This document shows, one piece after another, positions 9,132 through 18,508 of a DNA stretch of 64,000 bases; the stretch's first letter is position 1, and each line of letters opens with the position of its first letter. The stretch comes from Sphingomonas psychrotolerans (GTDB lineage Bacteria; Pseudomonadota; Alphaproteobacteria; Sphingomonadales; Sphingomonadaceae), in the NCBI RefSeq assembly GCF_002796605.1, contig NZ_CP024923.1, positions 2,108,001 through 2,172,000 of the forward strand, given 5' to 3'. The notes under the pieces are model-generated. The model was not told the DNA's origin and ran no database searches. It was given only the letters and a program-made list of their open reading frames with translations. Made by a program: the position numbers and the translations under genes.

Positions 9132-9770
9132 TCAGCGCGTGACGTTGTACTTCAGCTGGTCCTCGGTCAGCTGGAAGCCGACCAGCGCCTCGAAAGTCGA
9201 GGCGAGCACCGCCGAACGGATCGCCGGATCGGCGAGCGGATCCATCGCCGCCGCCTGATCGCCAGCCTTGCGCTTCTCGGTCAGCCGCTTGCGCACTTCC
9301 TCGGGCAACGTCGCCGCGGCACGATCGATACTGGAGGTCGCCTGCCCGGTCGCCTGCGCGCGGATCTGGCCCTCGGCGAAGCGCACGGTAACCTGGCCGA
9401 GGCGCTTGGCGGTCACCGCTGTGCCGCCGCGCACGACGGTGATGAAATAGGGCAAGGTCACGTCGCGGGCCGGTCCGGGCTGGTTGCGCCGTGCGAGCAC
9501 GTCGAAAGTGAGGTTGGTCAGGATCTGGGGGCCCGCCTCGTCACAGGTAGCCTGGACGTTGGTGAGAACCGCGACCACGTCGATCGCGCTCGCCTCGCGG
9601 CTGTTCGCCGGGTTGAACAGAGTGACGTCACCGGTGCCGGCGGGCACGCCGACATGCGGGCATGCCGAACGTACCGCGGTGATGCCGCCCTCGGCGATAT
9701 CGCCGGTGCGGGAGCAGCCGCCGGCGACCAGCAGGATCAGGGCGGGGACGGCGAGCTTGGCGAGCGACAC
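9132..9770 (-). CDS. Putative lipoprotein of unknown function
   Basis: A 212-residue protein with a short signal ending in a lipobox ([20 protein letters not shown], Cys near residue 19), so probably attached to the inner face of the outer membrane. The rest has predicted beta-rich stretches ([37 protein letters not shown]) and a charged C-terminal helical region ([18 protein letters not shown]). I do not assign a family, although similar conserved sphingomonad lipoproteins exist. The GTG start at 9770 is preferred because it starts right at the signal peptide; the open frame extends far upstream into antisense of ispH. The gene is divergent from ispH. Confidence 0.75.
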   Translation of the reverse strand: MSLAKLAVPALILLVAGGCSRTGDIAEGGITAVRSACPHVGVPAGTGDVTLFNPANSREASAIDVVAVLTNVQATCDEAGPQILTNLTFDVLARRNQPGPARDVTLPYFITVVRGGTAVTAKRLGQVTVRFAEGQIRAQATGQATSSIDRAAATLPEEVRKRLTEKRKAGDQAAAMDPLADPAIRSAVLASTFEALVGFQLTEDQLKYNVTR

Positions 9771-9884
9771 GGGCGGTACACCTTTCAGACGGAACAACGG
9801 GCCACGCACGCGCGGCCCGGAAACGGCGGCACCATAGGAACCGCCTTTCGCGCGTGCAAGCAATCGCGTAGAGCCCGCTCTGCC

Positions 9885-10838
9885 ATGGACGCGACCACCA
9901 AACCGCCGCTCGAACTGCTCATCGCCGCCCCGCGCGGCTTCTGCGCGGGCGTCGACCGCGCGATCCGCATCGTCGAGCTGGCGATCGAGAAATACGGCGC
10001 GCCGGTCTATGTCCGGCACGAGATCGTCCACAACAAATATGTCGTCGATACGCTCAAGGCAAAAGGCGCGATCTTCGTCGAGGAACTCGATCAGGTGCCC
10101 GACGGGGTGCCGGTGGTGTTCTCGGCACACGGCGTTCCCAAGGCGGTGCCGGCCAAGGCGGCCGAGCGCGGGCTCTCCTATCTCGACGCCACCTGCCCTC
10201 TGGTCTCCAAGGTTCATCGCCAGGCCGAGCGGCTGGTCGCGGCGGGTCGGCACATATTGTTCATCGGCCATGCCGGGCATCCCGAAGTGATCGGCACCTT
10301 CGGCCAGGTTCCCGAAGGCGCGATGACATTGGTCGAGACAGTGGAAGACGCCGAGCAGGCCGCTGTCGCCGATCCCGAAAATCTGGCCTTTCTGACGCAG
10401 ACGACGCTCTCGGTCGACGATACCGCCGCGGTGCTCGCGGTGCTCAAGCGGCGCTTCCCCACGATCCTCGCGCCCGGCGCCGACGACATCTGCTACGCCA
10501 CCTCGAATCGCCAAGGCGCAGTCAAGGTGCTCGCGGACCAGGTCGATCTGGTATTGGTGATCGGCTCGCCTAAATCGTCCAATTCGATGCGGCTGGTCGA
10601 GGTTGCGGTGCGCAACGGCACCTGCGCGACGCTGATCCAGCGCGCCGACGATATCGATTTCGCGTGGTTCGACGGAGTGCGCAAAGTCGGTCTGACGGCA
10701 GGCGCATCGGCCCCCGAACTGCTGGTTCGCGAAGTGGTCGAGCGAATCGGCACACGCTTCGCCGTAACCGAACGCGAAGTCGAGACGGTCGCCGAGAACA
10801 TCGCTTTCAAATTGCCCCGCGGTCTCGAGGCGGCCTGA
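9885..10838 (+). CDS. ispH: 4-hydroxy-3-methylbut-2-enyl diphosphate reductase
   Basis: A 317-residue [4Fe-4S] enzyme that makes IPP and DMAPP in the last step of the MEP isoprenoid pathway. The three cluster cysteines are visible in [12 protein letters not shown] (Cys20), [11 protein letters not shown] and [11 protein letters not shown]. The substrate-binding motif SAHGVPKAV and the C-terminal [14 protein letters not shown] are canonical. The open frame extends 290 codons upstream, but that part is antisense to the lipoprotein gene and not coding; the ATG at 9885 gives the normal length. It is followed by thrB and rnhA in the order common in sphingomonads. Confidence 0.97.
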   Translation: MDATTKPPLELLIAAPRGFCAGVDRAIRIVELAIEKYGAPVYVRHEIVHNKYVVDTLKAKGAIFVEELDQVPDGVPVVFSAHGVPKAVPAKAAERGLSYLDATCPLVSKVHRQAERLVAAGRHILFIGHAGHPEVIGTFGQVPEGAMTLVETVEDAEQAAVADPENLAFLTQTTLSVDDTAAVLAVLKRRFPTILAPGADDICYATSNRQGAVKVLADQVDLVLVIGSPKSSNSMRLVEVAVRNGTCATLIQRADDIDFAWFDGVRKVGLTAGASAPELLVREVVERIGTRFAVTEREVETVAENIAFKLPRGLEAA

Positions 10839-10850
10839 CCTGTTCTCGCC

Positions 10851-10951
10851 ACCCCGGTGAAAGCCGGGGTCCCTCTCCTATTGGCTCCCCAAGCACAACT
10901 GCAGTTGCGCGCGCGGCGCATCCGGGAGATGGGTCCCCGCTTTCGCGGGGA
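10851..10951. repeat. Paired small palindromes between ispH and thrB
   Basis: Two hairpins, ACCCCGG-TGAAAG-CCGGGGT (10851-10870) and TCCCCGC-TTTC-GCGGGGA (10934-10951), lie about 60 bp apart in roughly mirror orientation (CCCCGGTGAAAGCCGGGG against CCCCGCTTTCGCGGGG). This is the common alphaproteobacterial intergenic palindromic repeat pair. The second hairpin abuts the thrB start region and could affect its translation. Neither is followed by a T-run. Confidence 0.7.
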
Positions 10952-10968
10952 TGACGACAGGGGCGGGC

Positions 10969-11925
10969 ATGGCGGTCTACACACAGGTTTCGGCCGAGGC
11001 GCTCTCAGACTTCCTCGCGAAGTTCGATGCGGGCGCGCTCGTATCGGCCAAAGGCATCGCCGAAGGCGTCGAGAATTCGAACTATCTGGTCGACACGACC
11101 GGGGGCCGCTTCATCCTGACGCTCTACGAGAAGCGCGTCGCCGCCGACGATCTCCCCTATTTCATGGCCCTTCTCGATCACCTCGCGGCAAAGGGGCTAC
11201 CGGTGCCCCCGGCGATCAAGGATCGCGCCGGTCACGAGATACATGAACTCGAGGGGCGCCCGGCCTGCCTGATCAAGTTCCTGCCGGGCGTGTCGGTGAC
11301 GACGCCAACCCCGGCACAAGCCCGCGCCGCCGGCGAGGCGCTCAGCCAGATGCATTGGGCGCTCGAGGACTTCCTGCTGGATCGCCCCAACTCGATGGGC
11401 GTCGACACCTGGCAGGCCCAATTGGACCGTTGTGGTCGCGATCTAGACACGATCGCACCCGGACTGTTCGATCGCGTATCGCGTGCGCTGGAGCGGATTA
11501 TCGCGCAGTGGCCCCGCCATCTGCCGCCCAGCGCGATCCACGCCGATCTGTTCCCCGACAATGTCCTGATGCTCGGCGACGAGGTCACCGGGCTGATCGA
11601 CTTCTACTTCGCCTGCACCGACGTCCGCGCTTTCGATCTCGCGGTGACGCACGGCGCCTGGGCTTTCGATGCTTCCGGCCATCATTACGATGCCGCGATC
11701 GGCAACGCGCTGCTGCAGGGGTATCAGCGCGCCAACGTGCTTCCTTCCGACGAGCGCGCCGCCTTGCCGATACTCGCGGAAGGCGCTGCGCTGCGCTTCC
11801 TGCTGAGCCGGGCATGGGACTGGCTCAACACGCCCGCGAACGCGATGGTGACGCGGAAAGATCCGCTCGCCTATCTGCGCCGGCTGGACTTCTACGCCGC
11901 GAACGGCGACGCGCTCTTCGCATGA
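10969..11925 (+). CDS. thrB: Homoserine kinase (APH-fold type)
   Basis: A 318-residue kinase of the aminoglycoside phosphotransferase fold that phosphorylates homoserine in threonine synthesis; alphaproteobacteria use this type instead of the GHMP enzyme. Visible features are the N-terminus [20 protein letters not shown], the [20 protein letters not shown] strand region, the catalytic loop [14 protein letters not shown] and the metal-binding [18 protein letters not shown]. An ATG at 10951 would add six residues (MTTGAG), but the one at 10969 gives the usual family start. Its stop overlaps the rnhA start by 4 bases. Confidence 0.93.
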   Translation: MAVYTQVSAEALSDFLAKFDAGALVSAKGIAEGVENSNYLVDTTGGRFILTLYEKRVAADDLPYFMALLDHLAAKGLPVPPAIKDRAGHEIHELEGRPACLIKFLPGVSVTTPTPAQARAAGEALSQMHWALEDFLLDRPNSMGVDTWQAQLDRCGRDLDTIAPGLFDRVSRALERIIAQWPRHLPPSAIHADLFPDNVLMLGDEVTGLIDFYFACTDVRAFDLAVTHGAWAFDASGHHYDAAIGNALLQGYQRANVLPSDERAALPILAEGAALRFLLSRAWDWLNTPANAMVTRKDPLAYLRRLDFYAANGDALFA

Positions 11926-12365
11926 GCGAACTCCAGCATGTAGAAATCGCCACCGACGGCGCGTGCAAAGGCAATCCCGGGCGCGGCGGCTGGGGCGTCT
12001 TGCTACGCATGGGCGGTGTCGAGAAGGAATTGTCGGGCGGGGAACCCCACACCACCAACAACCGCATGGAATTGATGGCGGCGATTCAGGGCCTCAACGC
12101 GCTCAAGCGGCCGTGCCGGGTCACGCTCTCGACCGACAGCCGCTATGTCATGGACGGCCTCACCAAGTGGATCCATGGCTGGCTGAAGAACGGCTGGCGG
12201 ACGGCGGACAAGAAGCCGGTCAAGAACGCCGAGCTGTGGCAGGAGCTTCTCGCCGCATCGAAACCGCACCGTGTCGAATGGGTGTGGGTCAAGGGCCATG
12301 CCGGCCATCCAGACAACGAACGCGCCGACAAGCTCGCCAGCGACGCAGCGCTGGCGCAGCGTTAA
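11922..12365 (+). CDS. rnhA: Ribonuclease HI
   Basis: A 147-residue endonuclease that cuts the RNA strand of RNA-DNA hybrids. All catalytic residues are present: Asp12 ([18 protein letters not shown]), Glu50 ([10 protein letters not shown]), Asp72 ([12 protein letters not shown]) and Asp136 (DNERADKLA), plus His126 in [10 protein letters not shown]. The basic handle segment [16 protein letters not shown] marks the bacterial HI type. Its start overlaps the thrB stop (ATGA), implying coupled translation; it closes the ispH-thrB-rnhA run. Confidence 0.97.
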   Translation: MSELQHVEIATDGACKGNPGRGGWGVLLRMGGVEKELSGGEPHTTNNRMELMAAIQGLNALKRPCRVTLSTDSRYVMDGLTKWIHGWLKNGWRTADKKPVKNAELWQELLAASKPHRVEWVWVKGHAGHPDNERADKLASDAALAQR

Positions 12366-12495
12366 TTGATAGTGCGGTTATAAGTTGTCCATCTGACCCC
12401 ACAACTTGTCCCGAGCGAATCAAGATGTAGCGGTTACCACCAAGCTTTCGGCCAGCCCGATCAGCGTGGATCTTCAAGGCACGCTGGACGCAGGC

Positions 12496-12684
12496 TCACC
12501 GCCGCCGCGAAGTGAGCGAAGCCCGCAGTGCGAGAGCCAGGAGCAACGTCAATCCCGCGGCCATCACGCCAAGCTGCGCGGAGCGCAACTCCTGCGCAAC
12601 CGAAACAGCGATCTTGATGAGGGTGAGCAGGCCGGCGAGCCATAGCAACGCCCAGCCGAGATATGCCCGATGTTTCGCAGCCAA
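12496..12684 (-). CDS. Small membrane protein, 62 aa, unknown
   Basis: A 62-residue protein with two hydrophobic segments (YLGWALLWLAGLLTLIKIAV, then LGVMAAGLTLLLALALRA) and a basic tail ending TSRRR, which predicts a hairpin of two transmembrane helices. The start is TTG at 12684, supported by AAGGAG nine bases upstream. It lies about 50 bp after the RND permease gene on the same strand, so it is probably the last gene of the efflux operon. No family was recognised. It could be a small accessory subunit of the pump or an unrelated small protein. Confidence 0.6.
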   Translation of the reverse strand: MAAKHRAYLGWALLWLAGLLTLIKIAVSVAQELRSAQLGVMAAGLTLLLALALRASLTSRRR

Positions 12685-12735
12685 GGGGGCTATCTCCTTT
12701 CCACCCTAAGACACCGGAGGCAGGGAAATCCTCAC

Positions 12736-15700
12736 TCAGGACGGATAATGATCCCGCAGTCGCGATGGCTCGGCTCGACGGATGCGGAGGCGGGCGACAG
12801 TCCGCCGTACCTGGTGCTCGAACCCGTCTACGAAAGTGAACACCACCGGCACCACGAGCAGGCTGAGGAAGGTCGATGTGAGCAGTCCCCCGATCACCGC
12901 GATCGCCATGGGTTGACGAAAGCTCGCATCGGCGCCGAAGCCCAAGGCGATGGGGGCCATTCCGGCGATCATCGCTACCGTCGTCATGATGATCGGACGG
13001 GCGCGCATGCGACAGGCCTCCAGCAGCGCATCGGCACGCGACAAGCCCCGCTCGGCAATCCCGAGGATCGCATATTCGACCAGCAGGATCGAATTCTTGG
13101 TGACGATCCCCATCAGCATGACCAGTCCGATCATCGCTGGCAGGTCGAGAGCGCTGCCGGCCAGCAACAGCGCCACGAACGCGCCGCCTGCCGAAAGCGG
13201 GATCGCCGACAATATGGTGATCGGTTGTAGAAAGTCCTTGAACAGCAGCACCAGCACGCAAAAGATGCACAGGACCCCCGCGATCAGGGCGGTGAGGAAG
13301 CCGACTGCTATCTCCTCGCCGATCTCCGCGCCCCCGGCGGTGTCGAGCGAAATGCCCGACGGCATGGAAGTGATCGCCGAAAGCGTGTTGATTCTCGCCA
13401 GCGCATCGCCTTGGGCCATCCCGTTCAAATCCGCGGTCACCGTGATGTAGCGTTCACGATCATAGCGATCGATCTGCGACGGGCCGCTCTCGATCGCGAT
13501 GACGGCGATGCTTGCAAGCGGCACCGGCCCGTCGCGCCCGGCCACGCGCAAATTGCCGAGCGTCTCCAGGTCCCGCCGCGCTTCGTCGGCGATCCGGGTG
13601 CGGATGAACAATTGCCGGTTGTCGAGGTTGAGCCGCGCCACCTGCGCGTCGAAATCGCCACTCGTCGCGATCCGGACAACCTCGCCGATCGCGTCGGTGG
13701 TGACGCCGCGCTCGGCCGCGCGCTGGAGATCCGGCCGGATCACGATCTCAGGCCGGTCGAGGCTGGCGGTCGAGGCGATATTCGACAGGCTGCCAACCTC
13801 TCGCAATTCGCGTTCGAGCCGCTGTGCGGTCGCCGCCAGGGCACGCGAATCGCTGCCGGCGAGGATCAGCTCGAGCCTGGCGGTACCGTCGCCGACGGTG
13901 AAGCGCGCGCCGGGTATCTTGGCCAGCCGGTCGCGAACCATCGCTTCGATCGCAGACTTTGAGGGCCGCGATCCGCGCGGCGCCAGCAGCAGCGTCGAGG
14001 ATGCGAGACGGATCCCACTGGCGTCATCTCCGTCGCTTCCCGCCTGCCCAATTGTCGTGAAGATGCCCTTGATGCCCGGCACGTCCCCGAGCGCCCTGCC
14101 CACTTCCTCGGCCACCGCGACGGTCGTGCCAAGCGCGGCGCCCGGCGGGAGCTCGATCGACAGCTCGGTGGTACTGCGGTCGTCCGGGGGCAGGAATCCC
14201 GTCGGGATCAACGGCAGCAGCGCGATCGACGCAGCAAGGAAAGCGAGCGTCGCCCCGATGGTGGATTTCCGATGGTCGAGGCACCAGCGCACCGCCGCGA
14301 GATACGGGCGCATAAAGCGCTGGCTCTCGGGCTCGGGCGCCGCGTCTCCTTTCAGAAGATAAGCGGCCATCATAGGCGTCAGCAGGCGAGCGACCAGCAG
14401 CGACGCGAGCACCGCGATCACCGCCGTCCACCCGAAGGGCTTGAAGATGAGCCCGGCGAAGCCGGACATCATCGCAGTCGGCAGGAACACCGCGACGAGC
14501 GTCATCGTCGTCGCGATCACTGCCTTGGCGATCTCGGCAACCGCTTCCTCGGTAGCCTCCATGACCGGTTTGCCCATCCGCCGATGCCGCTCGATATTCT
14601 CCACTTCGACGATCGCATCGTCGACGAGGATCCCGACGACCGCCGCGAGGGCAAGCAGCGTCAGCGTGTTGAGCGAATAGCCTAGCCATTGCATCGCGGC
14701 GAAGGTCGGAAGGATCGAAAGCGGCAATGCGGTGGCGGCGATCAGCGTCGCCCGCCAATCGCGCAAGAACAACCAGACGACGAGGATCGCCAGAAACGCG
14801 CCCTCATAGAGCATCGCCATCGAGCCTTCATATTGCTCGATCGTATAGTCGACCGATCCGCCGACCGGCGTCAGGGTCAGACCCGGAATGCGGCTCTTCA
14901 GCTTGTCGAGAGCCGCAGTGACGCCTTTCGCCACCTCGGTCTCCCCTGCCCCGCGCGCGCGATAGACCCGCAAGCCGATGACGGACTTTCCATTGAGCGA
15001 CGCCGCCTGGGTGCGTTCGCCGGGGCGGTCATCGATGGTCGCGACCTGATCGAGGCGCAGACGGCGTCCGTCGGGCAAGGCGATCGGCAGTGCCGCCAGT
15101 TCGGATGCCTGCCCGACAATCGCGACCGTCCGGATCGCCTGTTCGGCGCCAGCCAATTGCGTACGGCCTCCCGATGATTGCTGCTGCACTGCCCGCAGCG
15201 CACGCGAAACATCGCCCGCCGTCACACCCATCGCGATCAGACGCGCTGGATCGACTGTCACCCGCACCTCGCGCTGGACGCCGCCCAGCCGTTCGACGCG
15301 CCCAACCCCGGGGATCGCGCGGACCGCCTTGGTCAGGCTGTCGTCGACGAACCAGGAGAGTTCCGCCTCGTCCAGGCGGGAGGATGCGACCGCATAGACG
15401 ACCACCGGCGCCGCGGCGAAGGTGACGGCGCTGACGGTGGGCTGGAGCATGTCGGCCGGCAGATCCGACCGGATGCCGTCCATCGCGTCCTTGGTCTGGA
15501 TCAGCGCGTCCGACAGCGGCTTATCCAGATCGAACGCCGCCTCGATCCGCACATTGCCGTCGGTGATCGAGGTGGTGACGTGCCGCAGCCCGTCCAGCGC
15601 GGCTAGCGCGTCCTCGGCCTTGCGTGCGATCTCGGTCTCGAGCTGGGCCGGCGTGGCGCCCGGAAGCGCCGCGACGACCGAGATCGACGGCAGCGACATG

Positions 15701-15816
15701 TCGGGCAGGTCCTGCACCGCCAGCATGCTGAACCCGCGAACGCCCGCAATGGCCAGCAACACGAACAGCAGGATGGACGGGATCGGGTTGCGGATCGACC
15801 AGGCCGCGAAATTCAT
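12736..15816 (-). CDS. RND efflux transporter permease (AcrB/HAE1-like)
   Basis: A 1026-residue inner-membrane proton-driven pump. It has the RND layout: N-terminal helix (IPSILLFVLLAIAGVRGFSM), a large periplasmic loop, six helices, a second large loop, then five helices. The proton-relay helix carries the paired aspartates in GILVDDAIVEVENIERHRR. The second half has PLSAGGAFVALLLAGSALDL and GIVTKNSILLVEYA. It is similar to AcrB/MdtBC-class exporters of hydrophobic compounds, but the substrate cannot be read. Its start overlaps the adaptor stop by 4 bases. The order outer membrane factor, adaptor, permease indicates a self-contained tripartite pump. Confidence 0.95.
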   Translation of the reverse strand: MNFAAWSIRNPIPSILLFVLLAIAGVRGFSMLAVQDLPDMSLPSISVVAALPGATPAQLETEIARKAEDALAALDGLRHVTTSITDGNVRIEAAFDLDKPLSDALIQTKDAMDGIRSDLPADMLQPTVSAVTFAAAPVVVYAVASSRLDEAELSWFVDDSLTKAVRAIPGVGRVERLGGVQREVRVTVDPARLIAMGVTAGDVSRALRAVQQQSSGGRTQLAGAEQAIRTVAIVGQASELAALPIALPDGRRLRLDQVATIDDRPGERTQAASLNGKSVIGLRVYRARGAGETEVAKGVTAALDKLKSRIPGLTLTPVGGSVDYTIEQYEGSMAMLYEGAFLAILVVWLFLRDWRATLIAATALPLSILPTFAAMQWLGYSLNTLTLLALAAVVGILVDDAIVEVENIERHRRMGKPVMEATEEAVAEIAKAVIATTMTLVAVFLPTAMMSGFAGLIFKPFGWTAVIAVLASLLVARLLTPMMAAYLLKGDAAPEPESQRFMRPYLAAVRWCLDHRKSTIGATLAFLAASIALLPLIPTGFLPPDDRSTTELSIELPPGAALGTTVAVAEEVGRALGDVPGIKGIFTTIGQAGSDGDDASGIRLASSTLLLAPRGSRPSKSAIEAMVRDRLAKIPGARFTVGDGTARLELILAGSDSRALAATAQRLERELREVGSLSNIASTASLDRPEIVIRPDLQRAAERGVTTDAIGEVVRIATSGDFDAQVARLNLDNRQLFIRTRIADEARRDLETLGNLRVAGRDGPVPLASIAVIAIESGPSQIDRYDRERYITVTADLNGMAQGDALARINTLSAITSMPSGISLDTAGGAEIGEEIAVGFLTALIAGVLCIFCVLVLLFKDFLQPITILSAIPLSAGGAFVALLLAGSALDLPAMIGLVMLMGIVTKNSILLVEYAILGIAERGLSRADALLEACRMRARPIIMTTVAMIAGMAPIALGFGADASFRQPMAIAVIGGLLTSTFLSLLVVPVVFTFVDGFEHQVRRTVARLRIRRAEPSRLRDHYPS

Positions 15817-16928
15817 GGCCGGGCCTCACGCGCGCCGGCAATGCGAACGACATCTCCGTCGCCGAGGAACCCCGCCCCCCTGAGGACGAGCCGCTCCTCG
15901 CCGCGCAGGCCGCGCAGGATCTCTACCGTCTCGCCATCGCGTCTGCCGGTCGTCACGCCCCGTAGCACGACCTGCGGGGCTGCGACCGTCCCGGCGACTT
16001 GCAGGACATAGCTGCGTCCGTCGCGGATCACGATGCATTCGGCCGGCACCGCGAGCGCCGGCGACGTCCCGAAAGCGATCTCGCCGGTCACGTACATCCC
16101 CGCCCGCGCCCGACTGCCCGGCACGAGATCGGCATAGACGATGGCGAGCCGCGAGCCGGCATCCAGCGCCGGCGCGGTCTGGCGGACCACCGCGCTCGCC
16201 CTGCTCCCGTCAGGAAGCACGAGCGCGATCCGCTGCCCCCTGGCGACGGCATTGAGCTGCGCGGCGGTCAGTTCGCCGCGCCACTCGAGCCGGTTCTTGC
16301 GGATCATGCGGAACAGTTCCTGCCCGGACGGTACCACCGCGCCCAGAGTAGCGGTGCGCGCGGTGATCACGCCGTCGTCCGGGGCAAGGACGAAGGTGTA
16401 GCGCAGCTCGAGGCGCTTGGCAGCGAGGAGCGCCGCGGCGGTCTTCGCCTCGGTCGCGAACTGGAGCACTTCCTGGTCGCTGATGGCACCGTTTGCCTGC
16501 AGCCCCCTGGCGCGCCGGTCATTCGCTACCGCCTGCTCGTGGCGCGCCAGCAGCTGCGCCTCCTCGGCGCGCAACAAAGCGGGATTGAGCCGGGCGAGCA
16601 CTTCGCCGCGCCTGACCTCGTCGCCGACATTCACGCGCACGTCGATCAGCTGGTAACTGCCGATCTGGGTTCCGATGCTCGCTTCCTGCCAAGGCGCGAC
16701 GACGCCCGATGCGGTGAGACGTCGCGGCAAGGTCACGCGCTTCGGCGTGACGACGGTGACGGTCAGCTTGGGTCGTGGCGCGGCCGCGGCCGGCGGCGAG
16801 GCCTGTGGCCACAGCAGATACCCTCCAAGGCCGAGCGCTGCCAGAAGGACGGCGATCACTATCACGCGCCCGGCAATCGATCGCGAACCAGCGGTCCCCC
16901 GTTCGATCACAACCATCTTGTCGCTCAT
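15813..16928 (-). CDS. RND efflux periplasmic adaptor subunit
   Basis: A 371-residue membrane fusion protein of the HlyD/AcrA type that links the permease to the outer membrane channel. It has one N-terminal membrane anchor (IVIAVLLAALGLGGYLLWP), then the first half of the lipoyl-like domain (EASIGTQIGSYQLIDVRVNV), a helical hairpin (EEAQLLARHEQAVANDRR), the second lipoyl half (YTFVLAPDDGVITARTATLG), and beta-barrel and membrane-proximal domains. The anchor appears uncleaved and there is no lipobox. It overlaps both neighbours by 4 bases, consistent with one tightly coupled operon. Confidence 0.93.
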   Translation of the reverse strand: MSDKMVVIERGTAGSRSIAGRVIVIAVLLAALGLGGYLLWPQASPPAAAAPRPKLTVTVVTPKRVTLPRRLTASGVVAPWQEASIGTQIGSYQLIDVRVNVGDEVRRGEVLARLNPALLRAEEAQLLARHEQAVANDRRARGLQANGAISDQEVLQFATEAKTAAALLAAKRLELRYTFVLAPDDGVITARTATLGAVVPSGQELFRMIRKNRLEWRGELTAAQLNAVARGQRIALVLPDGSRASAVVRQTAPALDAGSRLAIVYADLVPGSRARAGMYVTGEIAFGTSPALAVPAECIVIRDGRSYVLQVAGTVAAPQVVLRGVTTGRRDGETVEILRGLRGEERLVLRGAGFLGDGDVVRIAGAREARP

Positions 16929-18406
16929 TGACGACCCTTCCCGTTTCCAGAGTCGACAATATCAGCCGGCACGCGGCCGGCGTCCTGCCAGGGGGTTCCG
17001 GTCCGACGCACGAGCGCGACCCACGCTCGCGCCCGGTCGGCCGCGGCAACGACGGCGCTCTCCTGCGCCCGCCTGGATTGGCGGCGCGCCTCCTCGAGCT
17101 CCAGTTGTGCGATCGAACCTGCGCGCCAGCGGGCTTCGCTGGCCGAGAGCGTGAACCGCGCGGCCGCAAGCGCCTCGCCTGCGGTCTCGATGCGCGCGAT
17201 AGCCGATTGCTGTGCGGCCAGGGCATCTTCGATGTCCCGGATGGCGGTTCGGAGCGCGAAAACGAGTTGCGCCACCGCCTCGCGGTACGCCGCTTCGGCA
17301 AGCCGCACGTTCGCGGCGCCGGCACCGCCGTCGAAGAGCGGAGCCGTGACACCGGCGCCAATCGAACCGCTGGCATAGGAATCGCTCGATCCGAGCGCCC
17401 GAAGCCACTGCCCGGTGAGCAGTGCGGTGAGGTCGATCCGCGGAAGCCGCTCGGCGCGAGCCACTGCAATCTCCGACCAACGGGCCGCAACTTCGCGCTC
17501 GGCAGCGACGACTCCGGGGTGCCCGAGGAGGATGGTGGCGGGCAACGCGGGTGCGAAGGGTGGCGGCGCCGGCATCTGCATAGCGTCCTGCGCCCGCGTG
17601 TCTCCGGGCAGAAGCCACAAGATCGTCGCGGCATCCAGACCCGAGAGCGCGACCAGCGCGTCGACGAGACGCCGGCAAATCTCTTCCTGCGCGATCCTCT
17701 CGGTCCGCGCGGAGGCCAGATTGCTCTGCGCGGTGGCGACCGCCACCGGCGCGACATAGCCGAATTCCAGCCGCGCCCGGATGATCTTCACTTCCACCTC
17801 GCGCGAGCCGATGTCGCGCTCGCGGATCGCATGGATAAGCGTGCATGCGCGAAGCGCGAGCGTCGTGTCAGCAATCTCCGCGACGATCGACAGACGCGCA
17901 GCCTCGGCATCCGCGGTACGCGCGGTCAGGCGATGCCGCGCGACGGTCGCGGTCTCGCGGAGTCGACCCCAGAGATCAAGCTCCCACGCCAGATTGGCAC
18001 CGACGTCTCCGGATGCCTGCGCCACGGTCGCGCTGCCCGAGCCGGCGCGGTCCCGCGCGCCCGACAGGTTTGCCGTGACGCCCAGGCTCGGCTTCCGGCG
18101 CGCATTCTCCACGCTCGCCACCGCCCGCGCCTGATCGACACGCGCCGCCGCCTCCGCGAGCGTCGGATTATCGTGCAGGCCGGCCGCCACGAGCTGGTCG
18201 ACGGCCGGATCGCCGAGCAGAGCCCACCAGCCCTCACGTTCGACCGTAGCCGGCTGCGGCGCTTCGGCAGGAGCATTGCTCCAGGCGCCCGGCAGATCGA
18301 GGGTCGGGCGCTGATATGCGGGTTGCAGCGTGCATCCGCCGATCAATGCGAAAGGCACCAGCATGAAACCCGAAAACCGTCTAACCACCAGAAAGGAACT
18401 CCGCAC
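16925..18406 (-). CDS. RND efflux outer membrane lipoprotein (NodT family)
   Basis: A 493-residue TolC/OprM-type outer membrane factor. The N-terminus has a signal ending in a lipobox (FALIGGCTLQPAYQRP), and the mature part begins with the PTLDLPGAW segment typical of NodT-family channels. Two tandem repeats of long helices follow. The start shown is GTG at 18406; an internal ATG 14 residues later (MLVPFALIGGC) would give a tighter signal peptide and may be the true start. It is the first gene of the pump operon, 102 bp downstream of mipA with a hairpin between. Confidence 0.92.
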   Translation of the reverse strand: MRSSFLVVRRFSGFMLVPFALIGGCTLQPAYQRPTLDLPGAWSNAPAEAPQPATVEREGWWALLGDPAVDQLVAAGLHDNPTLAEAAARVDQARAVASVENARRKPSLGVTANLSGARDRAGSGSATVAQASGDVGANLAWELDLWGRLRETATVARHRLTARTADAEAARLSIVAEIADTTLALRACTLIHAIRERDIGSREVEVKIIRARLEFGYVAPVAVATAQSNLASARTERIAQEEICRRLVDALVALSGLDAATILWLLPGDTRAQDAMQMPAPPPFAPALPATILLGHPGVVAAEREVAARWSEIAVARAERLPRIDLTALLTGQWLRALGSSDSYASGSIGAGVTAPLFDGGAGAANVRLAEAAYREAVAQLVFALRTAIRDIEDALAAQQSAIARIETAGEALAAARFTLSASEARWRAGSIAQLELEEARRQSRRAQESAVVAAADRARAWVALVRRTGTPWQDAGRVPADIVDSGNGKGRQ

Positions 18407-18461
18407 GTCGGTACGTTGGAAGTGGACGCGCCGCTCTTGGGAATGCGCCAGCAGAACAGGA

Positions 18462-18497
18462 GGGGCGCCCCCGCAAGGGGGGAAACGGGAGCGCCCC
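18462..18497 (-). terminator. Hairpin after mipA, possible terminator or attenuator
   Basis: Arms GGGGCGC and GCGCCCC enclose a C/G-rich loop just after the mipA stop on the minus strand. No clear T-run follows, so it may stabilise the mipA transcript or only partly terminate before the efflux genes. Confidence 0.45.
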
Positions 18498-18508
18498 GAA
18501 CGGCCGCT

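Noticed and set aside
9015..9884. Upstream extension of ispH by 290 codons
   Set aside because: Overlaps the divergent lipoprotein gene; IspH homology starts at 9885.
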